Origin: Betaproteobacteria bacterium
GTDB lineage: Bacteria > Pseudomonadota > Gammaproteobacteria > Burkholderiales > Rhodocyclaceae
DNA: 64,000 nucleotides
Assembly (NCBI GenBank): GCA_016705475.1
Contig: JADIYD010000010.1
Location: forward strand, 124,001 to 188,000
Direction: 5' to 3'
In this document: positions 1 to 7,990 of the stretch, in pieces
Numbering within the stretch: position 1 is the stretch's first letter
Layout of the letters: every line of letters begins with the position of its first letter
Made by a program: the position numbers and the translations under genes
The notes under the pieces: model-generated
Told to the model about the DNA's origin: nothing
Database searches by the model: none
The model's input: only the letters and a program-made list of their open reading frames with translations

Positions 1-1
1 T

Positions 2-1114
2 CTCGACAACGGCGTGGTCGAGCATTTCGAAGGTTACCGGGTGCATCACAACACCTCGCGCGGGCCGGGCAAGGGCGGCATCCGTTTTCATCAGGACGTG
101 ACGCTCTCGGAAGTAATGGCGCTGGCCGGCTGGATGACGATCAAGAACGCTGTCGTCAATGTGCCGTTCGGCGGTGCCAAGGGTGGCGTGCGCGTCGATC
201 CGCGGCAACTTTCGCTGTCCGAACTCGAAGGGCTGACGCGCCGCTACACCAGCGAGATCAGTTCGATGATCGGCCCGGACAAGGATATCCCGGCGCCGGA
301 CATGAATACCAACGCCCAGGTGATGGCATGGATGATGGACACCTACTCGATGGGCGAAGGGCGCACAGTAACCGGCGTCGTGACCGGCAAACCGGTATCG
401 CTCGGCGGCTCGCTCGGGCGTTCGGATGCCACCGGACGAGGCGTTTTTGTCTCCGCACGCGAGGCCGGACGCAAGCTGAATGTGCCAATCGAGGGTGCGC
501 GTGTTGTGGTGCAGGGGTTTGGCAATGTCGGCGAGGCCAGCGCGCGGATCTTCGCCCAGCACGGCGCCAAGGTGGTGGCCATTCAGGACGTCAGTGGCAC
601 GGTCATCAACGAAGCCGGGCTGGATGTTCTCGCGCTCAAACGCTACCTGACCGAGCACAAGACCCTGCTCGGCGCGCCCGGCACAACAACGATCAGCAAC
701 GAAGATTTCTGGGCGGTACCCTGCGAATATCTCGTGCCGGCCGCACTCGAGTCGCAGATCAACCGCTACAACGCCGAGCGCATCAGCGCCCGCATCGTCG
801 TCGAAGGCGCCAACGGCCCGACGACGCCGGAAGCAGACACCATCCTCGCCGACCGCGGCATCACTGTCGTGCCCGACGTGCTGGCCAACGCCGGGGGCGT
901 AACCGTCAGCTATTTCGAATGGGTGCAGGATTTTTCGAGCTTCTTCTGGACCGAAGATGAAATCTACGTTCGCCTGGAAAGGATCATGACAGAAGCCTTC
1001 AACGCCATCTGGCAAATGGCGACGGACCGCAAAATGCCGCTTCGCTCAGCGGCTTTCGTGATCGGCTGCAGCCGGGTGCTCGAAGCAAGGGCGACGCGCG
1101 GGCTGTATCCCTGA
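2..1114 (+). CDS. gdhA: Glu/Leu/Phe/Val dehydrogenase (glutamate dehydrogenase), 5' end outside window
   Basis: Catalyses reversible oxidative deamination of glutamate to 2-oxoglutarate in the cytoplasm. The open frame enters from the left edge (residues LDNG precede the first possible start, a GTG at 14), so the N-terminus is missing; about 370 codons are visible of a family usually near 420-430. Visible family signatures are the substrate-binding KGGIRFH segment, the catalytic-lysine motif PFGGAKGGV, and a Rossmann nucleotide-binding stretch QGFGNVGEASA near visible residue 170. The C-terminus ends normally in LYP-stop. It is convergent with the next gene, with a copy of the dispersed 38-bp motif between the two stops. 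Cofactor preference (NAD or NADP) cannot be decided from what is visible. Confidence 0.93.
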   Translation, partial: LDNGVVEHFEGYRVHHNTSRGPGKGGIRFHQDVTLSEVMALAGWMTIKNAVVNVPFGGAKGGVRVDPRQLSLSELEGLTRRYTSEISSMIGPDKDIPAPDMNTNAQVMAWMMDTYSMGEGRTVTGVVTGKPVSLGGSLGRSDATGRGVFVSAREAGRKLNVPIEGARVVVQGFGNVGEASARIFAQHGAKVVAIQDVSGTVINEAGLDVLALKRYLTEHKTLLGAPGTTTISNEDFWAVPCEYLVPAALESQINRYNAERISARIVVEGANGPTTPEADTILADRGITVVPDVLANAGGVTVSYFEWVQDFSSFFWTEDEIYVRLERIMTEAFNAIWQMATDRKMPLRSAAFVIGCSRVLEARATRGLYP

Positions 1115-1123
1115 TTGAGTGAA

Positions 1124-1161
1124 TGCTGCGGTCAACCGGAAAAAACGGCCAAATTCAAAAA
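1124..1161 (+). repeat. Dispersed 38-bp motif, copy 1
   Basis: Full copy: TGCTGCGGTCAACCGG, an A-run, CGGCCAAATTC and a trailing A-run. It fills the gap between two convergent genes, 9 bases after the gdhA stop and 11 before the stop of the methyltransferase. No inverted-repeat ends or target duplication are visible. Confidence 0.85.
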
Positions 1162-1172
1162 GGGTCTTGCTG

Positions 1173-2195
1173 TTAGCACCAGGCCAGAATCAGTGAACCC
1201 TTTTCGCGCGGTTCGAGGTCGATCCGTTCAATCGCCGAAAACCCCGCCGCTGTGAGCCATGCGCAATAATCTTCATGGCGATGCGTCTGGGTGCCGGTTT
1301 CCAGCAACAGGGTCAAACGGAAGGCTGCGTTCAGCGCGTCCAGCGAAGTTTCGGCCAGGTATTCGTGAATGACCAGCAGGCCACCCGGATTCATCGAGTC
1401 GCCAATCTGCTCGATGGCCAGACGATTTTCCTCGGCCGAATGGTTGTGGGCGACAGACAGGTAGAAGACCAGATCGTTGGCGCCACCCCAGTCGTGCTCC
1501 TGCAAGGTGCCGGGGCTCAGGCTGATGCGCTCGGCCAGCCCGGCATTCTCGATTTCCGGCCCAGTCTCGGTCAGGGCGCTGGGCATGTCGACGATCACCG
1601 CATTGAGTTGCGGGTAGGCCTTGCAGAACCGAATCGAGTGCAGGCCGTGTGACCCGCCGAGATCGAGCAGGCGGCGATAGTCTGGCGATACTGGCACGTG
1701 CTTGAGTAGGTCCGGGCCGAGGTCAGCGGCGAAGGCACCCATGTAGGACGAGAACAACGGGCCGAGGTGGGGTTTTTCGATCATGGCTTCCCACAGCGTC
1801 TGCTCCGGTTCGCCCTTGCGCACCGTTTCGGCCAGGCTGCCCATCATCGTCCAGGCCTCGTGCGTCCACAGCAGGCCGGGTGTGTAATCGACCTGGCCGG
1901 CGCTGGTGAACCAGCGCTGGGTGCTTGCCGTATTGGCGAATGCGTCGCCATCCGTTTCCAGATAGCCAATGGCGACCAGAAAATCGACCAGCGTGGCCGT
2001 GCCGCGCAGGCTCGAATTGATCTTCACGGCAAGCTCGTCGGCGGTCAGCGGGCCATCGACCAACGCTTCGAAAAGGCCGAGCCGACCGGCCGAAATGATC
2101 GCCGAGGATTTCATCATCGGCATGTAAACATCAAGCATGGCGAGCTCGGCCGAGCCAGTCGGCTGGCAGACATCCGGTTTGCGGGTGCGGGGCAT
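1173..2195 (-). CDS. SAM-dependent O-methyltransferase (family 2 type)
   Basis: A 340-residue methyltransferase of the plant/bacterial O-methyltransferase family 2 type (acetylserotonin or hydroxyneurosporene methyltransferase-like). The N-terminal half is a winged-helix dimerisation region (about residues 20-110). The Rossmann SAM-binding site is the LDLGGSHG motif near residue 176, followed by an acidic VDMPSAL strand, and the C-terminal half includes a NPGGLLVIHEY strand. Family members methylate hydroxyl groups of small aromatic or polyketide substrates; the substrate here is not predictable. The ATG is preceded by an AAGAAG-type ribosome site. It is transcribed downstream of the peroxidase gene with a 32-base gap, so the two may be co-transcribed. 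Confidence 0.85.
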   Translation of the reverse strand: MPRTRKPDVCQPTGSAELAMLDVYMPMMKSSAIISAGRLGLFEALVDGPLTADELAVKINSSLRGTATLVDFLVAIGYLETDGDAFANTASTQRWFTSAGQVDYTPGLLWTHEAWTMMGSLAETVRKGEPEQTLWEAMIEKPHLGPLFSSYMGAFAADLGPDLLKHVPVSPDYRRLLDLGGSHGLHSIRFCKAYPQLNAVIVDMPSALTETGPEIENAGLAERISLSPGTLQEHDWGGANDLVFYLSVAHNHSAEENRLAIEQIGDSMNPGGLLVIHEYLAETSLDALNAAFRLTLLLETGTQTHRHEDYCAWLTAAGFSAIERIDLEPREKGSLILAWC

Positions 2196-2227
2196 TGATC
2201 TTCTTGCTTTGGGTTGCTGGGGGATTG

Positions 2228-2776
2228 TTAGCCGAGCGCTGCTTCAATCGCAGCGAGCAGCATCGGGTCGTCCGGCGTCATGTCGGGCGAGAAACGCTGG
2301 AGAATTCGGCCATCGCGCCCGACCAGAAATTTCTCGAAGTTCCACAATACGTCGCCCGCTTGCTTGGGCGAGCAGCCATAACCGGCCAGTTTTTCGCTGA
2401 AATCGCTGCCGGCCGGAAACACAGCTTCAGGCAGGGCGGCGATGAGTTGGGCGTAAATCGGGTGGCGCGGTTCGCTGTTGATGTTCAGCTTTTCGAACAT
2501 CGGAAAATCGACGCCATAGTTTGTCGTGCAGAACGCTTGGATTTCGCCAGCCGAACCCGGCTCCTGCGCTGCAAAGTCGTTGCATGGAAAGCCGAGTACC
2601 CGCAGCCCGCGCTCGCGATACTGCTTGAACAGAGTTTCCAGCCCGGCATATTGCGGTGTCAGCCCGCATTTCGAGGCGACATTGACGAGCAGCAGCACCT
2701 GCCCGCGAAACTCGCCCAGCGTTAGCGCGCGGCCGTCGAGTGCTTTGAGGGGAATGTCGTAGAGGGAATCATTCAT
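2228..2776 (-). CDS. Glutathione peroxidase family protein (BtuE-like)
   Basis: A 182-residue thiol peroxidase that reduces hydrogen peroxide or lipid hydroperoxides. The peroxidatic residue is a cysteine in NVASKCGLTPQY (Cys37), not selenocysteine. The family's Gln/Trp environment is represented by FPCNDFAAQEPG and WNFEKFLV. A longer frame extends upstream to 2824, but the ATG at 2776 is chosen because an AAGGAAA ribosome site precedes it and the protein then begins at the usual family start (MNDSLYDIPLKALDG). Bacterial members of this type usually take electrons from thioredoxin. Confidence 0.88.
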   Translation of the reverse strand: MNDSLYDIPLKALDGRALTLGEFRGQVLLLVNVASKCGLTPQYAGLETLFKQYRERGLRVLGFPCNDFAAQEPGSAGEIQAFCTTNYGVDFPMFEKLNINSEPRHPIYAQLIAALPEAVFPAGSDFSEKLAGYGCSPKQAGDVLWNFEKFLVGRDGRILQRFSPDMTPDDPMLLAAIEAALG

Positions 2777-3148
2777 GGCGATCTCGTTTCCTTGGAGGTC
2801 GGCAAGTCGGGATCGGCCAGCCAACGGCTAGCCATTTTACGTGCGGATGACAAAAGACCCGACGGTATTTGAAAAGTCGGTGGGCGTTGAGGTGCTGTTG
2901 AAGACCCCTGAACGTCGCTTCCTGTGCGGGTATACCCCTATGCAAGCAGCCTTGTTCCGGTCAGCAATTCGGCATATTGTCGTGTCTTGATTTACAACTA
3001 GTGAATTGGTTGTAGCATCCGCAATCAATGACGGAGGTGAGGCAGTGGTGACATTCAATCTCTGGACTGATCAGCGCGAAGCAGACCCGCTGCCTGCTTC
3101 GCCATCCATGGCCGGCCGCAAGCAACGACAAAGCCGTCAGGAGAAGCA
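2777..3148. promoter_or_regulatory. Divergent intergenic region with a TACAAC/GTTGTA inverted repeat
   Basis: This 372-base gap separates the divergent peroxidase and liv genes and must hold both promoters. The clearest structure is an inverted repeat at 2993-3014, TACAAC then ten bases then GTTGTA, suitable for a dimeric regulator such as a GntR- or TetR-type repressor of the transporter operon. An AGGAGA ribosome site lies just before the livG ATG. No gene is supported here. Confidence 0.35.
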
Positions 3149-3916
3149 ATGAGCGATTTCATTCTGGAGACGCGTGGTCTGACCAAGGAGTTCAAAGGTT
3201 TCACCGCTGTTTCCGACGTCAATCTCAAGGTGCAGCGCGGCACCATCCACGCGCTGATTGGGCCGAACGGCGCGGGCAAGACGACAGTATTCAATCTGGT
3301 CACCAAATTTCTGCCGCCTACCGCCGGCACGATTCATTTCAAGGGCGAGGACATCACGCACGAAGCACCGGCGGTGACGGCACGCCGGGGCTTTGTCCGA
3401 TCCTTCCAGATTTCAGCCACTTTTCCGCACCTCAGCGTGCTGGAAAATGTGCGCATCGGCCTGCAGCGCAAGCTGGGCACCGAGTTTCATTTCTGGAAAT
3501 CGGAAAAGAGTCTGAACAAGCTCAACGATGAGGCGATGGCGCTACTTGAAGAGGTCGACCTCGGCAGCTTTGCCGCAACGGTGACGGCCGAAATGCCCTA
3601 CGGTCGCAAACGGGCCCTGGAAATTGCCACGACGCTGGCTTTGGAGCCGGACATGATGCTGCTCGACGAGCCGACGCAGGGCATGGGGCATGAGGACATC
3701 GCCCGCGTTGTCGAACTGATTCGCAAGGTCTCGGTCAATCGTACCATCCTGATGGTCGAACACAATCTGTCGGTGGTGGCCAATCTGTGCGACCGGATTA
3801 CCGTGCTGACGCGGGGCAGCGTGCTGGCCGAAGGGACGTATGAAGAGGTCTCGAAAAATCCGCAGGTCCTTGAAGCCTACGTCGGTTCCGACAACATGAA
3901 CGACGCGCATCACTAG
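3149..3916 (+). CDS. livG: Branched-chain amino acid-type ABC transporter ATPase (LivG-like)
   Basis: One of two cytoplasmic ATPases that power a HAAT-family (branched-chain amino acid, amide or urea type) importer. Of 255 residues, Walker A is GPNGAGKT at 38-45 and Walker B is MMLLDEPTQGMG with the conserved DEP. The signature loop is MPYGRKRALEIA, a LivG-like variant of LSxGxxR, and the switch histidine is in VEHNLSVV. It is the first gene of the liv operon, 13 bases before livF. Substrate cannot be read from the ATPase. Confidence 0.9.
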   Translation: MSDFILETRGLTKEFKGFTAVSDVNLKVQRGTIHALIGPNGAGKTTVFNLVTKFLPPTAGTIHFKGEDITHEAPAVTARRGFVRSFQISATFPHLSVLENVRIGLQRKLGTEFHFWKSEKSLNKLNDEAMALLEEVDLGSFAATVTAEMPYGRKRALEIATTLALEPDMMLLDEPTQGMGHEDIARVVELIRKVSVNRTILMVEHNLSVVANLCDRITVLTRGSVLAEGTYEEVSKNPQVLEAYVGSDNMNDAHH

Positions 3917-3929
3917 GCGGGAAACAACC

Positions 3930-4652
3930 ATGACCAGCGCTTTCAAACCAAACCCCGAGTATCTCCGGCTGACTGACCTGCACGCCTTTTACGGTGAATC
4001 GCACATCCTGCATGGGCTGGACCTGAGCGTCGCCAAGGGTGAGTGCATCACGCTGCTTGGCCGCAACGGCTCAGGCCGGACGACCACGCTGAAATCGATC
4101 ATGGGCCTGGTCGGCCGGCGAACCGGCTCGATCATGGTCAACGGCAACGAGGTCATCCATGAGCCGACGCACAAGATCGCCCACCACGGGGTTGGCTATT
4201 GCCCGGAAGAGCGGGCCATTTTTACCTCGCTCAGTGCCGAGGAAAACCTGACCCTGGCGCCCATTGTTTCCAGCGGTGGCATGTCGGTCGACGAGCTTTA
4301 TGCGATGTTCCCGAATCTCAGTGAACGTCGTAGCAGCCCGGGCGGAAAATTGTCCGGCGGTGAGCAGCAGATGCTGGCGATGGCCCGCATTCTGCGCACG
4401 GGGGCCAAGCTGCTATTGCTCGACGAAATTACGGAAGGTCTTGCTCCGGTCATCGTCAAGAAGCTGGGGGAGGTGATTACCGAACTCAAGAAGCGCGGTT
4501 TCACCATCATTCTGGTCGAACAAAATTTCCGCTTTGCTGCACCGCTGGCTGATCGCCATTACGTGCTCGAGCACGGAGAAATAATTGCCACCATCACCCA
4601 GGAAGAGCTCCCGGGCAAGATGGACTGGCTGCATCACACGCTCGGTGTTTAA
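3930..4652 (+). CDS. livF: Branched-chain amino acid-type ABC transporter ATPase (LivF-like) with Walker A Lys-to-Arg change
   Basis: Second ATPase of the importer, 240 residues. The fold is clearly LivF: LSGGEQQMLAMAR signature, a DEITEGLAP Walker B/D-loop, and EQNFRFA in place of the H-loop region. Walker A reads GRNGSGRT, so the phosphate-binding lysine is arginine (codon CGG at 4077-4079), and the proline after the catalytic Asp-Glu is isoleucine. A Walker A arginine usually weakens ATP hydrolysis, so this subunit may be a degenerate site paired with the canonical LivG site. A conserved subfamily trait is an alternative I consider likely because the reading frame is otherwise intact. Confidence 0.88.
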   Translation: MTSAFKPNPEYLRLTDLHAFYGESHILHGLDLSVAKGECITLLGRNGSGRTTTLKSIMGLVGRRTGSIMVNGNEVIHEPTHKIAHHGVGYCPEERAIFTSLSAEENLTLAPIVSSGGMSVDELYAMFPNLSERRSSPGGKLSGGEQQMLAMARILRTGAKLLLLDEITEGLAPVIVKKLGEVITELKKRGFTIILVEQNFRFAAPLADRHYVLEHGEIIATITQEELPGKMDWLHHTLGV

Positions 4653-4686
4653 CCGGGTTTGCCCACACCCTAAGGAGGAATCACCC

Positions 4687-5901
4687 ATGTCATCCAGAAA
4701 ATATGCAAGAACTGCCTGCGCCGCTGCACTGGCTGCGCTTTCTTTCGGTGTCCAGGCGCAGATTTCGGGCGGCTCGGTAAAAATCGGCGTGCTGACTGAC
4801 CTTTCCGGTACCTACTCCGATCTCGCTGGCTCCGGTGCCGTCCTGGCGACCAGAATGGCCATTGACGACTTCATCGCCAATGAAAAGCCCAGTTTCAAAA
4901 TTGAGGTGGTGACCGCCGACCACCAGAACAAGGCCGATATCGCCTCGAACAAGGCACGGGAATGGATCGAGCGTGAGAACGTCGATACGGTCACCGAACT
5001 GGTAACCACCTCGACCGCACTGGCCGTGATGAAGGTCGCCAAGGAAAAGGACCGTATCGTCATCATGAATGGCCCGGCCTCAACGCCGATCACCAACGAG
5101 CAGTGCAACGACGTTTCGGTGCATTACACCTACGATACCTACGCGCTGGCCAATGGCACAGCCAAGGCGGTGACCACGCAGGGCGGCAAGAGCTGGTTCT
5201 TTCTGACTGCCGACTACGCATTCGGTCATGCGCTGGAGAAGGATTCCTCAGCCGTTGTCACGGCCAACGGCGGCAAGGTGCTCGGTGCAGTGCGCCACCC
5301 CTTCCCGGGATCTGATTTTTCCTCCTTCCTGCTCAAGGCTCAGGCCTCGGGTGCCCAGGTGATCGGTCTGGCCAATGCCGGCGCCGATACCACCAACGCC
5401 ATCAAGCAGGCGGCCGAATTTGGTATCACGCCCAAGCAGTCGCTGGCCGGCCTGCTGATGTTCATCACCGACATCCACGCCCTCGGCCTCAAGCCGACCC
5501 AGGGCATGTTCCTGACCACCGGTTTCTACTGGGATCGCACTGACGAAACACGTGCCTGGTCGAAGCGCTTCTTCGAAAAGCAGAAGAAGATGCCGACCAT
5601 GGTCCAGGCCGGTCAGTACTCGTCGATCTATCACTACCTGCGGGCGGTCAAAGCGGCCGGCAGCGACGATACAAGCAAGGTGATGGCGATGATGAAGAAG
5701 ACGCCAATCAACGATTTCTTCGCCAAGAACGGCCAGATTCGTGAGGACGGCCGGATGGTCCATGACATGTACCTGGTTCAGGTCAAAAAGCAGTCTGAAT
5801 CGAAGTATCCGTGGGACTACTACACGATCAAGGCGACCATCCCGGCCGCCGAGGCCTTCCAGCCTTTGGCCTTGTCGCGCTGCCCGCTGATCAAGAAATA
5901 A
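4687..5901 (+). CDS. ABC transporter periplasmic substrate-binding protein (Peripla_BP_6 / LivK-like)
   Basis: A 404-residue secreted binding protein that delivers ligand to the livHM permease. It starts at the ATG behind a strong TAAGGAGGA ribosome site. A signal peptide is visible (basic start, then AAALAALSFGVQAQ with AxA-type cleavage around residue 24). The mature protein begins with the family hallmark VKIGVLTDLSGTYSD. The type I periplasmic binding fold continues through a YDTYALANGTA-type hinge region to a YYTIKATIPA C-terminus. This subgroup is common in Betaproteobacteria beside paired livFG genes. The ligand is unknown. Confidence 0.9.
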   Translation: MSSRKYARTACAAALAALSFGVQAQISGGSVKIGVLTDLSGTYSDLAGSGAVLATRMAIDDFIANEKPSFKIEVVTADHQNKADIASNKAREWIERENVDTVTELVTTSTALAVMKVAKEKDRIVIMNGPASTPITNEQCNDVSVHYTYDTYALANGTAKAVTTQGGKSWFFLTADYAFGHALEKDSSAVVTANGGKVLGAVRHPFPGSDFSSFLLKAQASGAQVIGLANAGADTTNAIKQAAEFGITPKQSLAGLLMFITDIHALGLKPTQGMFLTTGFYWDRTDETRAWSKRFFEKQKKMPTMVQAGQYSSIYHYLRAVKAAGSDDTSKVMAMMKKTPINDFFAKNGQIREDGRMVHDMYLVQVKKQSESKYPWDYYTIKATIPAAEAFQPLALSRCPLIKK

Positions 5902-5959
5902 GTAGAGTCATCGCAATGCCCGGTGCGGACTGAGGTTCGCGCCGGGTCTGGAGCCTTCC

Positions 5960-6841
5960 ATGGAAATTTTCGGAATCTCGACCGCCCTGCTCGGCAGTCA
6001 GTTGCTGATCGGGCTGATCAATGGCTCGTTTTACGCCATTCTCAGCCTCGGGCTGGCGATCATCTTCGGCCTGCTCAACATCATCAATTTCGCCCATGGT
6101 GCGCAGTACATGATGGGGGCCTTCGTCGCCTGGATAGCGCTGACGCGCTTCGGCATCAATTACTGGGTGGCGCTGATCGTTGCGCCGCTCATCGTCGGCA
6201 TAACCGGTGTGCTCATCGAGCGCCTGATGCTGCGCCGGCTGTACAAGCTCGACCATCTCTACGGGCTGCTGCTGACCTTTGGCTTGGCATTGATCTTCGA
6301 GGGCGTTTTCCGCGACCAGTTCGGCATTTCCGGCGAGAGCTACGAGGTTCCCGAACTGCTTTCCGGCGGCGTAAATCTCGGCTTCATGTTCCTGCCCATC
6401 TATCGCGGCTGGGTCATCATCGCCTCGCTGACCGTCTGTTTCGGCACCTGGTACATGATCGAACGCACCAAGCTTGGTGCGTACCTGCGCGCCGGCACCG
6501 AAAACTCGGCCATGGTTCAGGCCCTGGGCATCAACGTGCCGCTGCTGATCACGTTTACCTACGGCTACGGCGTCGCGCTGGCCGCCTTCGCCGGCGTGCT
6601 CGCGGCCCCCATCTTCCAGGTCAATCCGCTGATGGGTTCCAACCTGATCATCGTCGTCTTTGCCGTGGTCGTCATCGGCGGCATGGGTTCGATCATGGGC
6701 TCCATCCTGACCGGCCTCGGCCTCGGCCTGATCGAAGGCCTGACCAGGGTTTTCTATCCGGAAGCCTCCAGCGTCGTGGTCTTTGTGATCATGGTCATCG
6801 TTCTGCTGCTGCGGCCGGCAGGTCTGTTCGGCAAGTCCTGA
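5960..6841 (+). CDS. livH: Branched-chain amino acid-type ABC permease (LivH-like)
   Basis: A 293-residue inner-membrane permease with about eight hydrophobic segments. Family landmarks are GSFYAILSLGLAIIFGLLNIINFAHG at the N-terminus (here only partly quoted: ALSLGLAIIFG-type segment followed by NFAHG) and the cytoplasmic ATPase-contact region around residues 165-200 (RAGTENSAMVQALGIN). It ends in LLLRPAGLFGKS, the standard LivH tail. It lies 58 bases after the binding-protein gene and 33 before livM, consistent with one operon. Confidence 0.9.
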   Translation: MEIFGISTALLGSQLLIGLINGSFYAILSLGLAIIFGLLNIINFAHGAQYMMGAFVAWIALTRFGINYWVALIVAPLIVGITGVLIERLMLRRLYKLDHLYGLLLTFGLALIFEGVFRDQFGISGESYEVPELLSGGVNLGFMFLPIYRGWVIIASLTVCFGTWYMIERTKLGAYLRAGTENSAMVQALGINVPLLITFTYGYGVALAAFAGVLAAPIFQVNPLMGSNLIIVVFAVVVIGGMGSIMGSILTGLGLGLIEGLTRVFYPEASSVVVFVIMVIVLLLRPAGLFGKS

Positions 6842-6874
6842 AACGCGATAAGTGAAAACTCGAAGGAAAACCTC

Positions 6875-6979
6875 ATGAATGCGCCGGTCTCGTTTGCCGA
6901 GTCGAAGTTGCCGCTGCTCCTCGGCGTGCTGTTCGTCATCGGCCTGATCGCACCTTTTGCGGTCCACCCCACTTTTTGA
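6875..6979 (+). CDS. livM 5' fragment: N-terminal 34 codons separated by a one-base shift
   Basis: An ATG with an AAGGAAAA ribosome site opens a 34-codon frame (MNAPVSFAESKLPLLLGV, then a hydrophobic helix ending HPTF). This is the normal LivM N-terminus and first membrane helix. It stops at TGA 6977-6979. The remainder of LivM continues in the next frame. Adding one T to the T-run at 6973-6977 would join both parts as HPTFLMKILCYAL, the expected family sequence. The stop and the next ATG overlap (TGATG), so coupled translation of two pieces is possible. Confidence 0.6.
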   Translation: MNAPVSFAESKLPLLLGVLFVIGLIAPFAVHPTF

Positions 6980-7827
6980 TGAAAATCCTTTGTTATGCGC
7001 TGTTCGCCTGCGCCTTCAACCTGCTTCTCGGTTTTGTTGGCCTGCTCTCCTTTGGACACGCTGCCTTCCTCGGCACGGCGGGCTATGTCTGCGGCATGAT
7101 GGTACGTGATGTCGGCGTCACGCCGGAGGTCGGCATACTCGCCGGCACCGCGGCGGCCGGCTTGCTCGGCTGGCTGTTCGGCTCGCTGGCCATCAAGCGC
7201 ACCGGGATTTATTTCGCCATGATCACCCTGGCACTGGCCCAGATGGTTTTCTTCCTCGCCATACAGATCAAGGAAACTGGCGGTGAGGACGGCCTGCAGG
7301 GCGTGCCGCGGGGCCACCTGTTCGGTTTGATCGATCTTTCCGACAATATCGCCATGTATTACCTGGTGTTCGCTATCTTCTGCTTTGGTTTTTTCGTCAT
7401 CTATCGCACCATCCATTCACCCTTCGGCCAGATTCTCAAGGCCATCCGCGAGAACGAGCCGCGCGCTATTTCGCTTGGCTATGACGTCGCCAAATTCAAG
7501 CTGATCGCCTTCATCATCTCGGCAGCACTGGCCGGCATGGCTGGGGCGACCAAGACGCTGGTCTTCCAGCTTGCCTCGCTGAGCGATGTGCACTGGCATG
7601 CCTCGGGCGAAGTGGTGCTGATGACGCTGCTCGGCGGTCTGGGTACCATCCTCGGCCCGATCGTCGGCGCTGCTACCATCGTCGCGCTGCAAACCCAGCT
7701 AGCCGATTCCGTCGGCTCCTGGGTGACGGTAATCATGGGCGTGATTTTTGTGATCTGCGTGCTCAGCTTCCGGCGCGGTATCGTCGGCGAACTGCAGGCA
7801 CTGATCAAGCGCTCAGGCGTCAATTGA
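6976..7827 (+). CDS. livM: Branched-chain amino acid-type ABC permease (LivM-like), main part after a frameshift
   Basis: The second permease subunit. The frame MMKILCYALFACAFNLLLG (TTG at 6976 or ATG at 6979) runs 283 codons and carries the LivM core: FVGLLSFGHAAFLG, the repeated membrane helices, the ATPase-contact loop AIRENEPRAISLGY, and GGLGTILGPIVGA. Compared with the family it lacks the N-terminal helix, which is encoded just upstream in another frame. This is either a real one-base deletion in a T-run, a homopolymer sequencing error, or a coupled split gene. All other liv genes are intact, so an error or slippage is plausible. Confidence 0.8.
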   Translation: MMKILCYALFACAFNLLLGFVGLLSFGHAAFLGTAGYVCGMMVRDVGVTPEVGILAGTAAAGLLGWLFGSLAIKRTGIYFAMITLALAQMVFFLAIQIKETGGEDGLQGVPRGHLFGLIDLSDNIAMYYLVFAIFCFGFFVIYRTIHSPFGQILKAIRENEPRAISLGYDVAKFKLIAFIISAALAGMAGATKTLVFQLASLSDVHWHASGEVVLMTLLGGLGTILGPIVGAATIVALQTQLADSVGSWVTVIMGVIFVICVLSFRRGIVGELQALIKRSGVN

Positions 7828-7990
7828 GTTGATTTTTCCATGATCTGAAGTCGGGTGGACAGATGCATCTGCCTGGCTCCAGTGACCGCGAACGTCTGCT
7901 GGGTGATGCCTGGGCTCAACGACCTAATGTCGGTGACTATCCATTGCCGGTTACTATCCGTCTTTGCCCAATTTAGAAAAGCAATTTCGG

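Noticed and set aside
328..960. Long alternative frames overlapping gdhA and many other genes on both strands
   Set aside because: They are GC-rich shadow frames with Arg/Ala/Pro-biased products and no family resemblance.
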